From Neoscytalidium dimidiatum (Eukaryota > Ascomycota > Dothideomycetes > Botryosphaeriales > Botryosphaeriaceae): a stretch of DNA of 64,000 nt. Numbering within the stretch: position 1 is the first letter of the stretch; each line of letters opens with the position of its first letter. The notes under the pieces are model-generated. The model saw nothing but the letters and a program-made list of their open reading frames with translations, was not told the DNA's origin and did not search any database. Both the position numbers and the translations under genes were made by a program. Below, one piece after another: positions 1 through 12,520 of this stretch. The DNA lies in assembly GCA_037367355.1 (NCBI GenBank), contig CM074698.1, forward strand, positions 2,232,001-2,296,000. The letters are read 5' to 3'.

Positions 1-73
1 CTACCAGACCCATACCGTGTCGCTAACCCGAAAGCAGAGTGCTGATATGCACAAATGCCGGGCGCATGAGAGC

Positions 74-1134
74 TCACAAGTTCGTCAGATAGTCCTCAAC
101 CTCCTGCGGGCTAAGCTTCCGGAACCTGGGGCCTCTGGCACCCTCCACGCCCTCATATCCAAGCAGGCGATCCTCCGGCGGACCTACGATACCTGCTAAT
201 GGTTAACAGTTTATCTCCGCGCAAGCGGGAATAGCACTTACCAATCTCCACAGTGTCGCCATTCATTTCTCCTTCAATAGTCTCCTTCAGCGTAAGCAGA
301 GCGATGTGGATGGCATCTTCCAACTCTAAGCCCTCAGTATAACGCTTCTCCAAGAATGTCTTCGCACTAGTCGCGCTCTTGCCGATCGCAGTAGCTTTCC
401 ACGGAAAATAACTGCCGCTGGGGTCGACCTGGTACAGACTGGGGCCACCCTTCAAGATACCGCCAGTCTTACCAGCCACCTTTTTCTTCTCCTCATCCTT
501 ATCGCCGGTGCTGGAGTCTACTTCGGGCTCGATGCCTTCATCCCAGCCTGCAATAAGCAAGCTAACACCGTACGGCCGCACACCACCAGACTGAGTGGCC
601 TCCTGCATAACACGGGCAACATCCTGCACCAATATCCTCGTGGGAGGGTACTCGTTGTAGATGCGCTTGTAGCCAGTGTGCGAGACCTTGCGTGCCTTGT
701 CCACAAGGATGCGGTAGTCGGGGCCCATGCCTGAGTAGACCATGCCAATGTCAGGCGTTATAAGGCTGATTTTCGACGAGGACTGGGCATCGATGAGCGG
801 GGAGGACGACTTCTTCTCGGTGGCTAGCACGATGCCGTTTGTCGCTGAGTTTCACATTAGTATGACCTATTTAGCTCAGTGGTTCACGATGGATGCTCGT
901 ACCCTTAATACCTAACGATGTAACACCTTGGTTGACAGCATTGAGAGCATACTCTATCACCGTGGTCAGCATACTTCATGTCTGGAAGGGCCTTCCTAAC
1001 TTCTAAGGAGCCTTACCAATCTGCACGAGCTTTCCGCTAAAGGATATGTTAGTATGATGGTAGCCTTGGCTTTGGGTGGGTTGTATTTACCTGGGCGAGA
1101 AGGTGGTGAGCGAGAACGAGTAACGATCCGCCAT
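74..1134 (-). CDS. PRE8: 20S proteasome subunit alpha-2
   Basis: Alpha-ring subunit of the 20S proteasome core, the main ATP-linked protease of nucleus and cytosol. Five exons can be joined in phase: 1134-1091, 1036-1017, 953-903, 844-242 and 192-74, giving 278 aa. The N-terminus starts [20 protein letters not shown] and runs into [10 protein letters not shown], the proteasome A signature that gates the pore. The body contains [15 protein letters not shown] and [13 protein letters not shown], both typical of alpha-2. A lysine/acid-rich insertion near residues 150-165 makes it longer than the usual 250 aa or so. Alpha subunits are non-catalytic. The start is fixed by the family N-terminus. It is divergently transcribed from the RING-CH gene. 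Identification is very secure; the two smallest exons rest on splice consensus and phase. Confidence 0.95.
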
Positions 1135-1688
1135 ATTGGACTCGCTGTGGAGGTAGAGAGATTGAGGCGGAGAAGGTTCGGAGGGAGAAAAACACCGGCT
1201 GCAAGCGGTGTGGAGAGGATGGCGGAGAGATGGAAGGCGGCGATGTATGAAGCTGGTGTTGGAGCTTGGAGCTGTAGGCAAGCTCGCATTACGCGGTTGG
1301 ACGCTCGCGCCGACACAAGTGCCAAGACTCAGCTCACGTGCGAAGCGGACGTTCGGCAAGCGCCACAAAATTGAAGAGGCCACGACGGGCTTTTTCTTCT
1401 GGCGACTTCTCTGCCTTCTCCCAAGCCTCAGCGCACTCATTTAAGGGACTCAGCCGCCCATGATGAGCATGGCGATGCAGCTGCGCCAAGCTGTCCGCCG
1501 TTCACCCGCATCTTTATCATCATTGCTGTGCACTTAACCATTTCTCTTCCAGGCACCACTGATCTTTTCCGAACAAAGCCTCTGGCCGCTAAACACAACA
1601 CTTAGGTCTACAGTACACACCTTCTGCCTTTGTTAAGGCTTCGTTGTACACTCTCTGCCCAGCTGCAAACTCCTCAATCCTTCCGACG
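1135..1688. promoter_or_regulatory. Shared upstream region of PRE8 and the RING-CH gene
   Basis: 554 bp between two divergent start codons. Open frames here lack family resemblance and overlap one another, so I read it as promoter and 5' UTR for both genes. I see no recognisable element that I can name. Confidence 0.5.
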
Positions 1689-2811
1689 ATGGCGTCGAGT
1701 GGATTCCAGGCAGCACCAGGCTGGCGCTGGCCGGATGAGTTTCCGCGATCAGCCGAAGGTCCCACCAGCACAGCGCCCACCGACGATTCTCAAGCTCACC
1801 AACGTGCAAAACCAACCAGTTCATCAAGTATGCCAGGATGGTACGAGCCTGATGAGGAAGTGCGGCATCCGAATGCAACCGCCCAACCTGCAGGAGCAGA
1901 GAACAGGAAGAGCAGGCGGAACCGCTTTTATGGCCCCCGGACTTGTCGCATCTGCCTTGAAACAGTCCTGCCAACTTTTAACCAGCCTTCTGAAAACCTT
2001 CCCTCGATGTTCCAATCTGAACCGAACGTAACGTACGAATCGGAAGAGGGCCGACTCATCAGCCCGTGCAAATGCAAGGGATCATCCCGTTACGTACACG
2101 AAGGCTGCCTCCAATCGTGGCGCCACGCTGATCCTTCGTACGGGAGACGGAATTACTGGCAATGCCCAACTTGCGGATTTCGCTACCGCCTTGAGCGTAT
2201 GGCATGGGGTCGCTTTATCAGCAGCGCCGCTGCTCAAACATTTTTGACCATTGGCATTTTTTTGCTAGCGACCTTCATTCTGGGTTTCATTGCCGACCCA
2301 ATCATCAACCTTTACCTCGACCCGGTTGGGACTGTCATCCCGCTGCGCGGTGATCCGCATGGCTATGACTACTTAGCTTACGAAGAAGACGAGCCCGAGG
2401 GGTGGTCATTCCACTTCCTCAAAGGTTTCGCATCTCTTGGTTTGTTAGGTTTCCTTAAGTTCTTTTTCACTAGTCCCATCCGCTTCTTCCGGATTGGTGG
2501 TGGGGGCTTGGGAGGATCAGGACGAGGCAATACTGGTCGCGACAGGCTGGCGAACATCAGCTGGGTTGTCGTCGTGATCGGTATTGCCACCTTCATTTAC
2601 GTAAGTAAACCGCTGCGGACACAGGATCCTCAAAGTTGACCATAGCCAGGGCGTTTGGAAAGCCGTTCGCGCTTGGGCTCGTCGAACGCTTGAAAAGGCG
2701 GGTGAGCGTGTTATGGATGTGCAGGGTGATGATGATGATGAGGATGAAGACAACAGCTCGGATCCATCAGCCAACAACCACGACGCGCCTCATGGACAGT
2801 CGTCCAACTAA
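1689..2811 (+). CDS. RING-CH (RINGv) membrane E3 ubiquitin ligase
   Basis: Probable membrane-bound E3 ubiquitin ligase of the RING-variant (MARCH-like) class. Exons 1689-2600 and 2650-2811, joined across a 49-nt GTAAGT...CAG intron, give 357 aa. The C4HC3 zinc ligands are visible from about residue 85: CRIC, then CKCKGSSRYVHEGC, then CPTC. A roughly 40-residue acidic insertion separates the first pair from the second, longer than usual. Two or more hydrophobic segments follow (FLTIGIFLLATFILGFIAD and WVVVVIGIATFIY), then a glycine-rich link and an acidic tail. The start is the first ATG in frame; the same frame is open a little further upstream but without another ATG. Substrate unknown. Related fungal proteins sit in the ER or endosome membrane, which is inference here. 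Confidence 0.85.
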
Positions 2812-3461
2812 TCGGACAATGATATCTCCATGCCGAAATGTTCAGTTTACCAACCCGCACACCTTTGAGTTGACACGTCGCCCTTTCCAGCTTCGTTGGT
2901 TTTGGGTTTCAATGTCGTGCCGATCGAGTCTGTGTGCGAAAATTGAAACGTCTCTCGAGTATACGCCCAGGACTTTGACGTCTTGTCTCAGCTTGGGTAC
3001 CGAAAGGCACCGTCACTCCTCCGCTTCCAACCCTGCTCTCATTTCGTAGCGGAGTTGCTTGAGGTTAGGTGGCACATCACGTGCATTGGTGCCGCTATCA
3101 TGTATTTCTATTTTGAATCATATCTACTAAACTTTCCTTTCTCGCTCATGCGTGCTACTTAATTGCCTCTTGAGCGTTCGATCTGCATATGGAGTGGTCG
3201 TCCAGCGAAATTGCGAGCCATGACGTTCAAATAGTCATTTCACATCCGTATGCCACTCGTTCTGTTGCTCATGCAAGCTTCGCTCTCCAACGTGTCTCTT
3301 GACCCCGTTCCTTCTACATTTGCAATTTAGCGTGATGCACGGACCACAGTAGGGAAGATCTTCCATTTGTCCACGCTCTTCTTTATTCTACGCCTCTACT
3401 TTATAAACCTGTCATTTGCGCAAGCCGCCTCTTTCGCGACTCGATCTTCAACTCTCGCAGC
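2812..3461. other. Intergenic, no gene seen
   Basis: 650 bp. It holds the 3' end of the RING-CH gene and the promoter of the next gene. The final 60 bp before the next ATG are pyrimidine-rich, as usual in fungal 5' leaders. No coding frame with family resemblance. Confidence 0.5.
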
Positions 3462-5988
3462 ATGGACCACTCAACCTTTTCAGCCATTGCCTCTAACAGC
3501 CTGGATTCGTGTTCTTCCGTGGGCACCTCACCTGGCCCGCGAGAGACGCACGACACTATGAATCCGCTTCCGCCTCCCTACCATCGGGCCACGTCGTCAG
3601 TCTACTCGAGAACTCAGGACCATGAAACCTCATCTACGTACTGGTCCACTGAAGCGCCGCCCTCCATGCCCACCAACCCTGATCTTGCAGAGCTTGACAG
3701 GCGCTCTGCTTCAGAGAGCGCCTTCCGCGAGGAGCATGACGAGATTGATGCTATGATGAAAGACATGGCGACCGATGATGAGGAGTGTGCCGATGAAACA
3801 ACTCTGAATGACTTACTAATTGACGTGCCTCACTCTCCCACCACGCCAGCGAGCGTCAAGAGCCCACGCCAGCGCGATCTTAGTGAGCGCACTTTCGTGG
3901 ATGCTCTTCGCACGGATTCTGCTACTTCCGGTCTCATCAAAGCAATTGTCCGTGTTTGTTGGGTGGACAATATGCAGCAGCGTCTGGTTCAGGCCGCCGT
4001 TTTGATCCACAGGGACCTCCGCGGCTGTTTTCACACTCAGGTTTTCACCCACAACACGGCTCGACGCGCTACGGAAATCATCACGTCGATCAATGAGGTT
4101 CTGAATAGCTGGCAAGCACGCATGGTGCCCCTACAGAAAGCTATTGAATCCATTGATGTCAACAGAGATACTCCAAATTTGATGAACATCCACAAAGAGG
4201 ACCACGGCGAGGCGATGAAGAGATTCAAGATGATGCTAGTGTAAGGACAATCTCACACTTCACATTAATGAGTCATTGATAACACACAGGCCGATCCCGA
4301 CCGAGCTCGGTGCAGAATGTAATGCGAAGATTGTCAAGCTGATGAAACAACTTTTCGATGATGAGGTCCGCCTGCCGTTTGAGCGCATGATTGCTTCGCA
4401 AGAAACGGTCCATCCGGCCGAGGCTACGGCTCGAAGCTACCTTGTAGTCCTGGATGACCGCTTTGTCGAGGTGGACAGCGTGGCTGAACAGTTACGTTTA
4501 TCCACAAACATGAAGTGGGACCATTGGAACAAGATGAGCGAGCAGATCGCAGAACAAGCTGCATTCCTGAACTCTAACACCCCTGCAGCATTGACTATCC
4601 GTGCGAAGGATGCAATCAGTCGCATACTCCATAACAGCTTGGGTCGTTCAGATACAAAGCGAAAGGGCATACCACGCACAAGTGACGGACGCATTCTGAT
4701 ATCCTCTCCTGTTGCAGCCGATCGTCCACAACCGCGCGAAGCTAGCGTCCGTAACACCAGGATTGATATCCCACTTCATCCCCTAGACGCTGCTCCACCT
4801 AACTTCGTTCCTCCTGACGAAGCTTTCGCGCAACTGCTGCCAGCTTCCGCGCCGTCGCCGTCGAGCAGCGAAGGGGACAACCATAAGAACAATTCGCCTG
4901 GAATCTTTACGCCTCACACGCAATTCACCCCTCATCATATTATTGCCAGCATCGCTGGCTCGGCTAATATGCAAGATGCCACACCCAGTACTCGCCACAG
5001 CGACACGCCCACCATGTCGGATGCACTACTTCAGAGCGAGTGCAACAGCGAGCAGGATAACCCTTTCACTCAATGGGAAAGCCTGCCATACATTCCAATC
5101 AATGGTCTCGAGTATTTTCACAATCATCTGAATGCACCGTACATACATGAGACTACTTCGGATGGGCTGTTGGGCGTTCGTAGCTCGGTGTCGCCGCCTG
5201 GCCAAAGGTCCCTGTCTTCTAAATCTGCTTCCGATTCCGAAGGGGACCATTCAATGATCGTCGATGGGGCCGCTTATTATGATATGCTGAAGAGCTTCTA
5301 TGAGATGGATCCGGAGAGGCCGAACCGGAGCGATGATCCGGAGTTGTATGCGTTGTGGTACCGGTCGATGGCTCTACGCAGCCTTGAAGGTGGTCCTGCT
5401 CCCGAGCTGTGTGAGCTCTTGGGCCCGGCAGAGGCAATGGAAGTGGTTCAGCGGGCTTTCGGGCCGGCGTTACAGAGGCAGAGGTCACTAATTCGGCGGC
5501 GCGAACGTGAGGAAATGCGCCGGCAGCGCGCTGAGTTGGACGATCTGGACGCGGAGCTCCGCTTAGCGGTCTTAGAGCAGAAGGAAGAGCGAGATAAAGG
5601 CTCTGCAGGCCGTGAGAAGAGGGCACTGAGAGAGAGTATGACCATCTTGGATTCCGAGTACGACAACCAGGGAGACCTTTTTGAAAACTCGAGCGTCATA
5701 TCAAAGGCCCTTACTTTCCCCAGTTACCACCAGGAGGGGCCTGAGGATGGAGAAAGCGCCTGCGATACTAGGGGAATCTTGAAAAGGGAATTCGTTTTCC
5801 CGCCTCGCGATCAAGAGAGCAACATGCAGCCTGAGCGTCATGACCCGACCATTGGCCCCATAGGCCATGGAGAAATGGTCTTACAGGAGAGGAGCAACTC
5901 AGCACAGTCATTCTATGACGACGATGACGGTGACGACGATGATGAGTTCTATGACACGGACGACGAGGAACCATGGAGAAGGATTTAA
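3462..5988 (+). CDS. Large acidic protein of unknown function
   Basis: Two exons, 3462-4240 and 4290-5988, joined over a 49-nt intron (GTAAGG...ACACAG), give 825 aa. I do not recognise the family. Residues 1-140 are Ser/Pro-rich and likely disordered. Residues 145-400 look folded and helical, with regular hydrophobic spacing around FVDALRTDSATSGLIKAIVR and WVDNMQQRLVQAAVLIHRDL. After that comes a long disordered stretch. Near residues 640-700 there is a strongly charged helix rich in Arg/Glu (REREEMRRQRAELDDLDAEL), likely a coiled coil. The last 20 residues are an Asp/Glu run. No signal peptide or membrane segment. The start is the first ATG with a clean context. Codon use matches its neighbours, so it is probably a real conserved fungal gene. 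Confidence 0.75.
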
Positions 5989-6686
5989 GAGAGAGAGAGT
6001 AGTTGACCATGCTCCTGTGAGATTCAGGATCACGGCAAGGTGGGGTTGTGGTATTTGGTAAGTCGATCTAACACCCCATTGGCTGTGGAAAGAACGATAC
6101 TTTGATATGATGTACAGAAACAAGCACTCTAACCCTCTCATTACTGAACTTCTGCTAACGACTGCAACTCCGACGTGATACGATTCACCTCCAGCTGGGT
6201 GGCAGCCAATCAGATTTTATCATAGCGGACGAGCACCAATGATGCGCTACCGGCACTGATCTTTGCTTCTAGATCTTTGTTCGTCCTATCCTGGACGGCC
6301 TCACGACATTGTTTTCTGTTTTCTCCCACGAACATCAAATTGATAGTCACTCATTTTTCATGCAGCCATTAACGGCTCTGCTTTTTGCGATAGTGACCCT
6401 GCACTGGATCTGCTTTTCCTAAAGGGAGGGAGAGGGGGGGGTGGGTGATTTCCTTTTCAAATCGGGACTAGCCTGAACTTAGACCCTCTTAGTACCGGTT
6501 AACCTTAGGGACAAACTGGAGGAGAGGCATTCAGACCGATCAGATAGTGGCCGGTGGTTAATTATTGATTCCCTTCTCTCGGTAATCTCTCGTGTGCTGC
6601 CCGTAAATCCAATCACAATGTCACTTCGTTCATGTATGTTGTTATGAGCAAGAAAGTATCCTTCCAATTCCAGCTTCTGGATAACT
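5989..6686. other. Intergenic between convergent genes
   Basis: 698 bp between the stop codons of two convergent genes, so it should hold two terminators and 3' UTRs. A short G-rich run sits at 6423-6445. No gene seen. Confidence 0.5.
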
Positions 6687-8229
6687 TCAACCTTTGATCT
6701 TTGCCCCCTTTCCCTGTTCTCCTCCACCTCCTTCCTCTAAACCTCTAATCTTCTCGTCTCTCTCTTTCAACTCCCGCATCAGACCCGCCCGCTCCTCCAC
6801 CCACTCCCGCCTCTCCCGCCGCCGTTCGTTCAATTCTTCCGCCTGCGAGTAGATGCGGTCCCGCAGCGCCACCAGCTGCCGCTGGAACGCGAGCCGGTCC
6901 TCCATCCGCTCGCAGTTGCGCGCCGCCTCGGCCATCAGGTCGGGCGCGCCCCACTCGTGCTCGCTGTCTTCCCTCCTTCCTTCCGCGTCCGTTACCACCG
7001 TTCCGTTCGCGTGGCTCGTCGCCTCCTTCGACGACGACGGCGACGACGACGAGGGGATGGAATTACTGTGGAAAATGCTCGGCACGCGCGGCGCCGGCGC
7101 GGACGGCCGACGGGCGTTGTGGACGCCGCTGCTCGAGGAGGGAGGGGAGGAGGAGGAGGAGGAGGAGGAGGAGGAGAAGGAGAAGGGGGAGTAGGCGCTA
7201 TAGCCGTTCGTGGTGGTCATGATGGGCGAGGATGATTGGTGTCGGTGTTGCTGCTGCTGCTGCTGTTGTTGTTGTTGTTGCATCCGCGTCCGCTCGAGCT
7301 CCATCGCCAGCCGGTGCTGCTGCGCCCGCGCGGTCGCGAGCGCGCTCTCGAGGTCGTTGATGCGGCGCAGCGCCGTGTCGTGCGTCATGGGCGTCGTTTT
7401 GGACGAGGGGAGCGGGTGCTTGTCGGAGCTGGCGCGCGGGCGGGTCGGCGAGGAGTATTTGTCGGCGGTTGTGGATGATGATGATGTTCTCGTTGTTGTT
7501 GTCGATGCGATGGTCGATGCGGTGGAGGCGATCGAAGCGGAGCGGGAGGGGGATGTGGTTGTAGTGGTGTTGGTGGAGGGCCTGGAGGGGAGTTTAGTTT
7601 GCGTTGCAGCGGCTTGCATGGTGGCTAGGGCGCGTTGTTGGGCGGCGTGCGAGAAGTGTCGGATTGGTGGTGGTGGGCGCGGTGGGTATGAACTCGGGTG
7701 GCTGGCGTAGCGAATGTGTTTGACTGGAGGGCGGCCGATGGCGATCGTTGATGGAGAAGTCGAATATGATGCGGAGGAAGAGATGGAGGATTTGGAAGCG
7801 GTGTTATTTGTGATGCTGCCAGTGGTTGTGGAGCCGTTGTGAGACGAGGATGAGTCGCCTGAGGGGAAGTTTGCTAGTCAGAGCGGGATCAGGTGAACAG
7901 TTCTCAGGCTGAGACTTGTTGGATATAAGGGCGGAGAACGGAAATAAGTGATGCTCAGGCGTCTAGATTGAATTCAAATGGAAAGGGCCAAAGGCCAAGA
8001 TTGTGTAGGGGTGTCTGGTTATCTCGGGACGGGGAGGCGGGAATGGGATGAGATTGTGGAGGGGATGGGGAGTCGGGAAGGTTCTTTAGAGACGAGGCTG
8101 CAGGCATGCACATGCAAGACAGCTCGAACGGGAGATGGACCCCGGACTCGCATCATCATCGCTCTCGGGTCAGCAGCCGAAACAGCAAACGTACATACCT
8201 GGGCTGGGGCGCTTATCGTGGCCAAACAT
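6687..8229 (-). CDS. Polyglutamine and coiled-coil protein, unknown
   Basis: Unrecognised protein of 405 aa. The main frame 7873-6687 stays open upstream of its first ATG until a good acceptor (GACTAG). An exon at 8229-8199 (MFGHDKRPSP, then donor GTATGT) fits in phase, so I place the start there. The intron of about 325 nt is long for this genome and is the weakest point; the internal ATG at 7619 would give a 310-aa protein. Most of the protein is low complexity: Ser/Thr-rich N-terminus, an 11-residue polyQ run from CAG/CAA codons (plus strand about 7250-7280), polySer runs. Two charged helices, around residues 160-200 and the last 90 residues (RRRERREWVEERAGLMRELK), look like coiled coils. 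Possibly a cytoskeletal or scaffold protein, but nothing proves that. Confidence 0.7.
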
Positions 8230-8839
8230 GATGGGAGGGTGTGTTCGCGTCAGCGCTCATGAATCGAGCGGGGCGGCGCAACGGTTTGCAGCGGGCAACA
8301 ATGGGTGCTTCTTTTCTTTTCCTCTCGGCGCGGGAGTCTTGTGCCTATGTACCAATTGGCGGGGAGCTCGGCGGCGACCGTCGTCGGGGCGCAGGCAATG
8401 CCAGGGACGCCTGCTGGACCCTGGATTTCGGGCAGCTCAAGCCAAGCAGCCCGATGACGTCGCCGCGGGGATCATCGCGACAGAATCTCCACATCCAGCC
8501 CCAAGCAAGCGAGCGAGCAAGCCTGATCAACCGCATGGGCCATGCGTCGCCCCGACGCTGTCCCGCCGCTGCTGCCAGGCACCAGCAAAACCGATCCCAG
8601 ATGCGCCCCAGTCCAGCCTACAACACCATATCGCAGAAGCGGTGAGTGTCCAAATGTTGCTGCCTGACTGCTGCCCGTCGTTAAAGCCTCGCGCGCCTGT
8701 CACCCTCGTCGCGCTGAGCTGACAGCCGCCGCGTGACTGCGTGCCGCCTCTCGCGTCGCAGCCGGCCCTCCGCGCGCCAATCCGCCTGAGACCGTGAGCC
8801 AACTTTTTGCCATCCACCATCCCGAAAACGAACACAAAC
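8230..8839. promoter_or_regulatory. Divergent promoter, polyQ protein / Hsp70-like gene
   Basis: 610 bp between two divergent start codons, GC-rich, with overlapping uninformative open frames on both strands. Read as a shared promoter. No named element seen. Confidence 0.45.
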
Positions 8840-11473
8840 ATGAGCTCCAGCAAGCTGAGCGCCTTGCCCCTGCGCCCGTCCAATCAGTCCGCCTCACAGC
8901 CACAGCCGACTTCAGCCTCATCACCCGCTGCCCGGCCAGATGACAAGTCATCCAAGCCTGCTAGCAGTAGCATCACAACAAACACGCCGAGCACGCCGTC
9001 CGCGGTGAACAGTGCTCCTACTCCCGCCACACCGGGCCGCCTGATCGTGGGCGTTGACTTCGGCACCACGTATTCTGGGTACGTATTTCTTTTCTCGACC
9101 ACTGTCCCAAAACGTGGTCAATCGCCACCCAATCCCAGTCCAGTCGAGCTGACCGCCTGACCCAGTGTAGCCGCATGTTACAGCGGTACCCCCGACGACG
9201 TTGATATCATTAAATCGTGAGTCCACCAAAACTCTCAACCGTCGTCGCCCCGGCGCTCTTGGCTTGCCTCGGAAATTTGTTGTCTTTTGTTTCTTCTTTC
9301 GGGAAATCGTCTGCTGTGTCTCTCCCCATGACAGCAGACGCCATTCTGTCTCACGCGCGTATTTCTGATTCATGAAGATGGCCAGGTGGCAATGGCATCA
9401 CTTCCGACAAAGTCCCAACCGAGATCGGCTACGAAGTACCGCCGAGCACAACAACACCATCATCGACAACTGAGAGCTTGAGCCTCAGCAGAAGTGACCT
9501 CGCAGAAGAAAATTCGCCAGATATAAAGATCAAATGGGGTTTCCAGTTGGGCCCGTCGGACGCGCGTCTTCGTTGCATCAAACTCTTCCTCGACCGAGGA
9601 CAGAAGCTGCCGCATTTCGTCTCGCCCCTCGATACCGCGGTTCAGCTGCGTAAGTCCGGCAAGACCGTCATGGATTCGGTCGCCGACTATCTCACGCTGA
9701 TCCGCACGCATACGATCGAGACGTTGACGAGGCGCCATGGGGAGGCTTTCATGGCCGCTACACCGACTCAATTCGTGCTCACCGTGCCCGCTGTATGGAC
9801 CGATGCCGCTAAGGATGCGACGCTCAAGGCGGCCGAAAGGGCAGGCATGGGCAGTAGGGACAGCGGTGATCTCAAACTGATCTCAGAGCCTGAGGCTGCG
9901 GCTGTGTATACGTTGAAGGCTATTCAGCCAAATCATTTGAGTGTCGGTGATAACTTCATAGTCTGCGATGCAGGTAAGTTCTTGTATGCAAGCCTCCTGG
10001 CCGGCGCTTGTACCAGTAGACATGAGTTGTGCCAAGTGCGTGGCGAGTGTCACCATCCCTCCACCGTTCTCGTTGAGAACCAGAATTTCTATTTTCAGAT
10101 TGAAAGCAAAAACACAATTGCTTCTGAGAACTTGATCATTCATTTGGGGTGAATAACTCATTGTTCATGAGTCGAGACAGCGGCTCAGATGGGACGTCTA
10201 AACACCAGACGAAGATGGCAGCCTTATCCCTCCTCGACTTCAGTTCTATCTAACACACAACGTGCATCACAGGCGGCGGCACCGTCGATCTCATCGCCTA
10301 CAAGATCACCCAGCTCTCTCCGCTGCTTGTCGAAGAGTCGGCCATCGGCACCGGCGGCCTCTGCGGCTCCGCCTTCCTCAACTACCGCTTCGAAGACCAC
10401 ATCAAATCGCGCCTCGGCGAGCAGCGCTACAACGAGATGCGCACCGGCCGCAAGCGCAAGACGTGGAGCGTCGCCCTCAAGCACTTCGAGGAGTGCGTCA
10501 AGCGCAACTTCAACCCGGACGACTGCGCGGAGATCAACGTCCCCTTCCCGGGCCTGCCGGACGACGAAGAGGCGGGGCTGGATTGCGGGTTCTTGACTAT
10601 GAGCGCGGAGCAGGTGAAAGGCATCTTCGAGCCCGTGGTAAAAGACGTGGTGGAGCTGGTGGACGGGCAGGTGAGAGAGTTGAGGGCGAAGGGCGAGAAG
10701 GTGAGTGGGGTCGTTCTCGTGGGCGGGTTCGGCCAGAGCGACTATTTGTATCGGCGTTTGAAAGGACATTTTAACGAGAGCGCGCCACCGCCACCGTACG
10801 AGGAGCGCCCGACGCACAGGGTTGCGGTGGAGGGTGCCCAGGCGAATGAGGCGGTGCAGGTCATGCATCCGATGTACGCGTGGACGGCGGTCGTGCGGGG
10901 TGCGGTGTTAAGAGGGCTGGAGGGGAGTATGGTGGTTAGTCGGCGGAGCAGGTGGTGGTATGGGACGAGCTATGCGACGGTGTTCGAAGAGGGAAAACAT
11001 GCCGTGGGCGAGCGGTATTGGAGTCCGCTGTGGGAGAGGTGGATGGTGAGTGATCGCATGCAATGGCATATCAAAAAGGTAACCATCCCAAAACTCTTCT
11101 TAAGTAAACCAAACACTAATGAGGGCTTTCTTTCAAACAGGGCGAACAAATATCCGACGCAAAGCCCATATCCTTCCACTACACCCGCAACTTCCGCCCC
11201 AACCAGTCTCTGATCGTCGAGGATGACCTGATTGCTTGCGATTGGGATGAGGCGCCAGACTCTTTGCGGAAGGGTCTCGTCACTGTTTGCACGCTACGGA
11301 CGGATCTGAGTAAGGTTCCGAAGAGCCTTTTTACGCGGTTGACGACGAGTAAAGGCGTGGAGTTTGAAAATTTAGATTTCTCTCTGGATATGAGGGTGGA
11401 AAGCGCGGGCCTGGTTTTTGAGCTGTGTGTGGATGGTGTGGGGTACGGCAAGGTGGAGGCGAAATTTCATTGA
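8840..11473 (+). CDS. Hsp70-like actin-fold ATPase (HSPA12-type)
   Basis: Divergent Hsp70-family ATPase of the kind expanded in filamentous fungi. Exons 8840-9078, 9166-9216, 9378-9973, 10273-11078 and 11141-11473 join in phase to 674 aa. Nucleotide-binding motifs are clear: phosphate-1 loop VGVDFGTTYSGVA near residue 72, phosphate-2 loop DAGGGTVDLIAYKI near residue 293, and the adenosine motif VVLVGGFGQSDYLYRR near 455. A Ser/Pro/Thr-rich tail of about 65 residues precedes the ATPase fold. The C-terminal part is short compared with canonical Hsp70 and has no obvious substrate-binding domain or EEVD end, so folding activity should not be assumed. Members of this group are often called actin-like ATPase domain proteins; their role in fungi is largely unknown. 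Confidence 0.85.
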
Positions 11474-11839
11474 CAAAGTAAAGGAGGAAGATATGTGACC
11501 GGGTGGGGGTCGCGAGGGGGCTTGGGAAAATACTTAGTGGAGCAATACATATATACATATGTTCACCGTGTGGTCTGCTCAATATGGCTCGTCCCGCTGT
11601 CAGCCTATGAGCGCTTGGTTCTTGTCTTTCGTAAGCGTGGGCGTCCTTGTCGAGCTGAGTGGTTATTCAGTTGTTGGAGATGTTACTTGTGCGGAAGACT
11701 TAGGCTGTGGTTATACCAATCCATCCAACCCAACATTTAGGTCCCGATGTTGAAAATTCTTCACAGGCCATTCGAAAGTCCCTTTGCCATCCGGTCCACC
11801 AAGCACATGCCGCATCCACTAGAAGCGAGTAACACGGTA
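11474..11839. other. Short intergenic stretch
   Basis: 366 bp between the Hsp70-like gene and a decayed SDR. No gene seen. Confidence 0.4.
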
Positions 11840-12520
11840 CGGTCCAGAAATTTAAAGACATGCAGTTCCCTCCACAAGCCTGGATGGTCTGGCCGGTAAT
11901 CCACCTGCTCGCCGGCTCCACGAGCTTCGCCGCCGCGAGCGCGATGTCCCCAGGCGTGCCGAGCCTATGCTCCACTGGCGTCGTTGCCTTGAGGATCTCG
12001 ACTGCCCTGCTCGGAGCAAGGCCTTGTCATGGGCACTCACATCGGTGCCCGTGAGGCCCGAGCCGCTGTTGACGGTGCGGCCGGGGCTGCGCAGGTGCGG
12101 CAGCACCGCCTGCGTGGCGAAGACGACGCCGCGGACGTTCACGTTGACGAGGTCCGCGGTGATGTCGCCCCAGCGGGGCGGCGTGCACGATGCCCGCGTT
12201 GTTGATGAGGATGTCGATCGAGTTGCCCGAAGGCGGTCGTCGTCGTCGCGGCGACGACTTTCTGCGGCGCGGCGAGTTTCGCGTAGGTCGGCCTGGATCT
12301 TGACGGCGTGGGAGCCGTTGTTGAGGCTGGCGAACTTGGAGACGATTCCGTCCGCGTGCGTCTCGCTGCTGGGTGATACGAAGGTGATGGCTACTTGCGG
12401 TATTGTTAGATTCCTGGGTGACTTCTCACTTCGATGTGCGTGTTGCTTACGCTTGCGCCGATGCCCCGCGACCTTCCTGTCACAATTGCATCCTTATGCA
12501 ATAAGGTCAAAGGGTTGTCG
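11840..12520 (-). pseudogene. Short-chain dehydrogenase pseudogene lacking the active site
   Basis: Remains of an NAD(P)-dependent SDR read on the minus strand in several frames. Recognisable pieces in order: a cofactor loop VTGRSRGIGAS near 12480, followed by a plausible intron; VAITFVSPSS; an ILINNAGIVHAAPLG piece near 12200; VRGVVFATQAVLPHLRSPGR near 12110; and TPVEHRLGTPGDIA with TGQTIQACGG at 11975-11870. Frame changes lie near 12270, at a four-base TCGA duplication near 12225 and at an extra G near 12180. Between SGLTGTD (about 12050) and VEILKATTPVEHRLG (about 11990) roughly 50 residues are missing. That gap is where the catalytic YxxxK should be. It cannot code an active enzyme. Confidence 0.75.

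Noticed and set aside
6853..7710. Plus-strand frames with poly-Glu, poly-Cys or poly-Leu
   Set aside because: Antisense of the Ser- and Gln-rich minus-strand gene.
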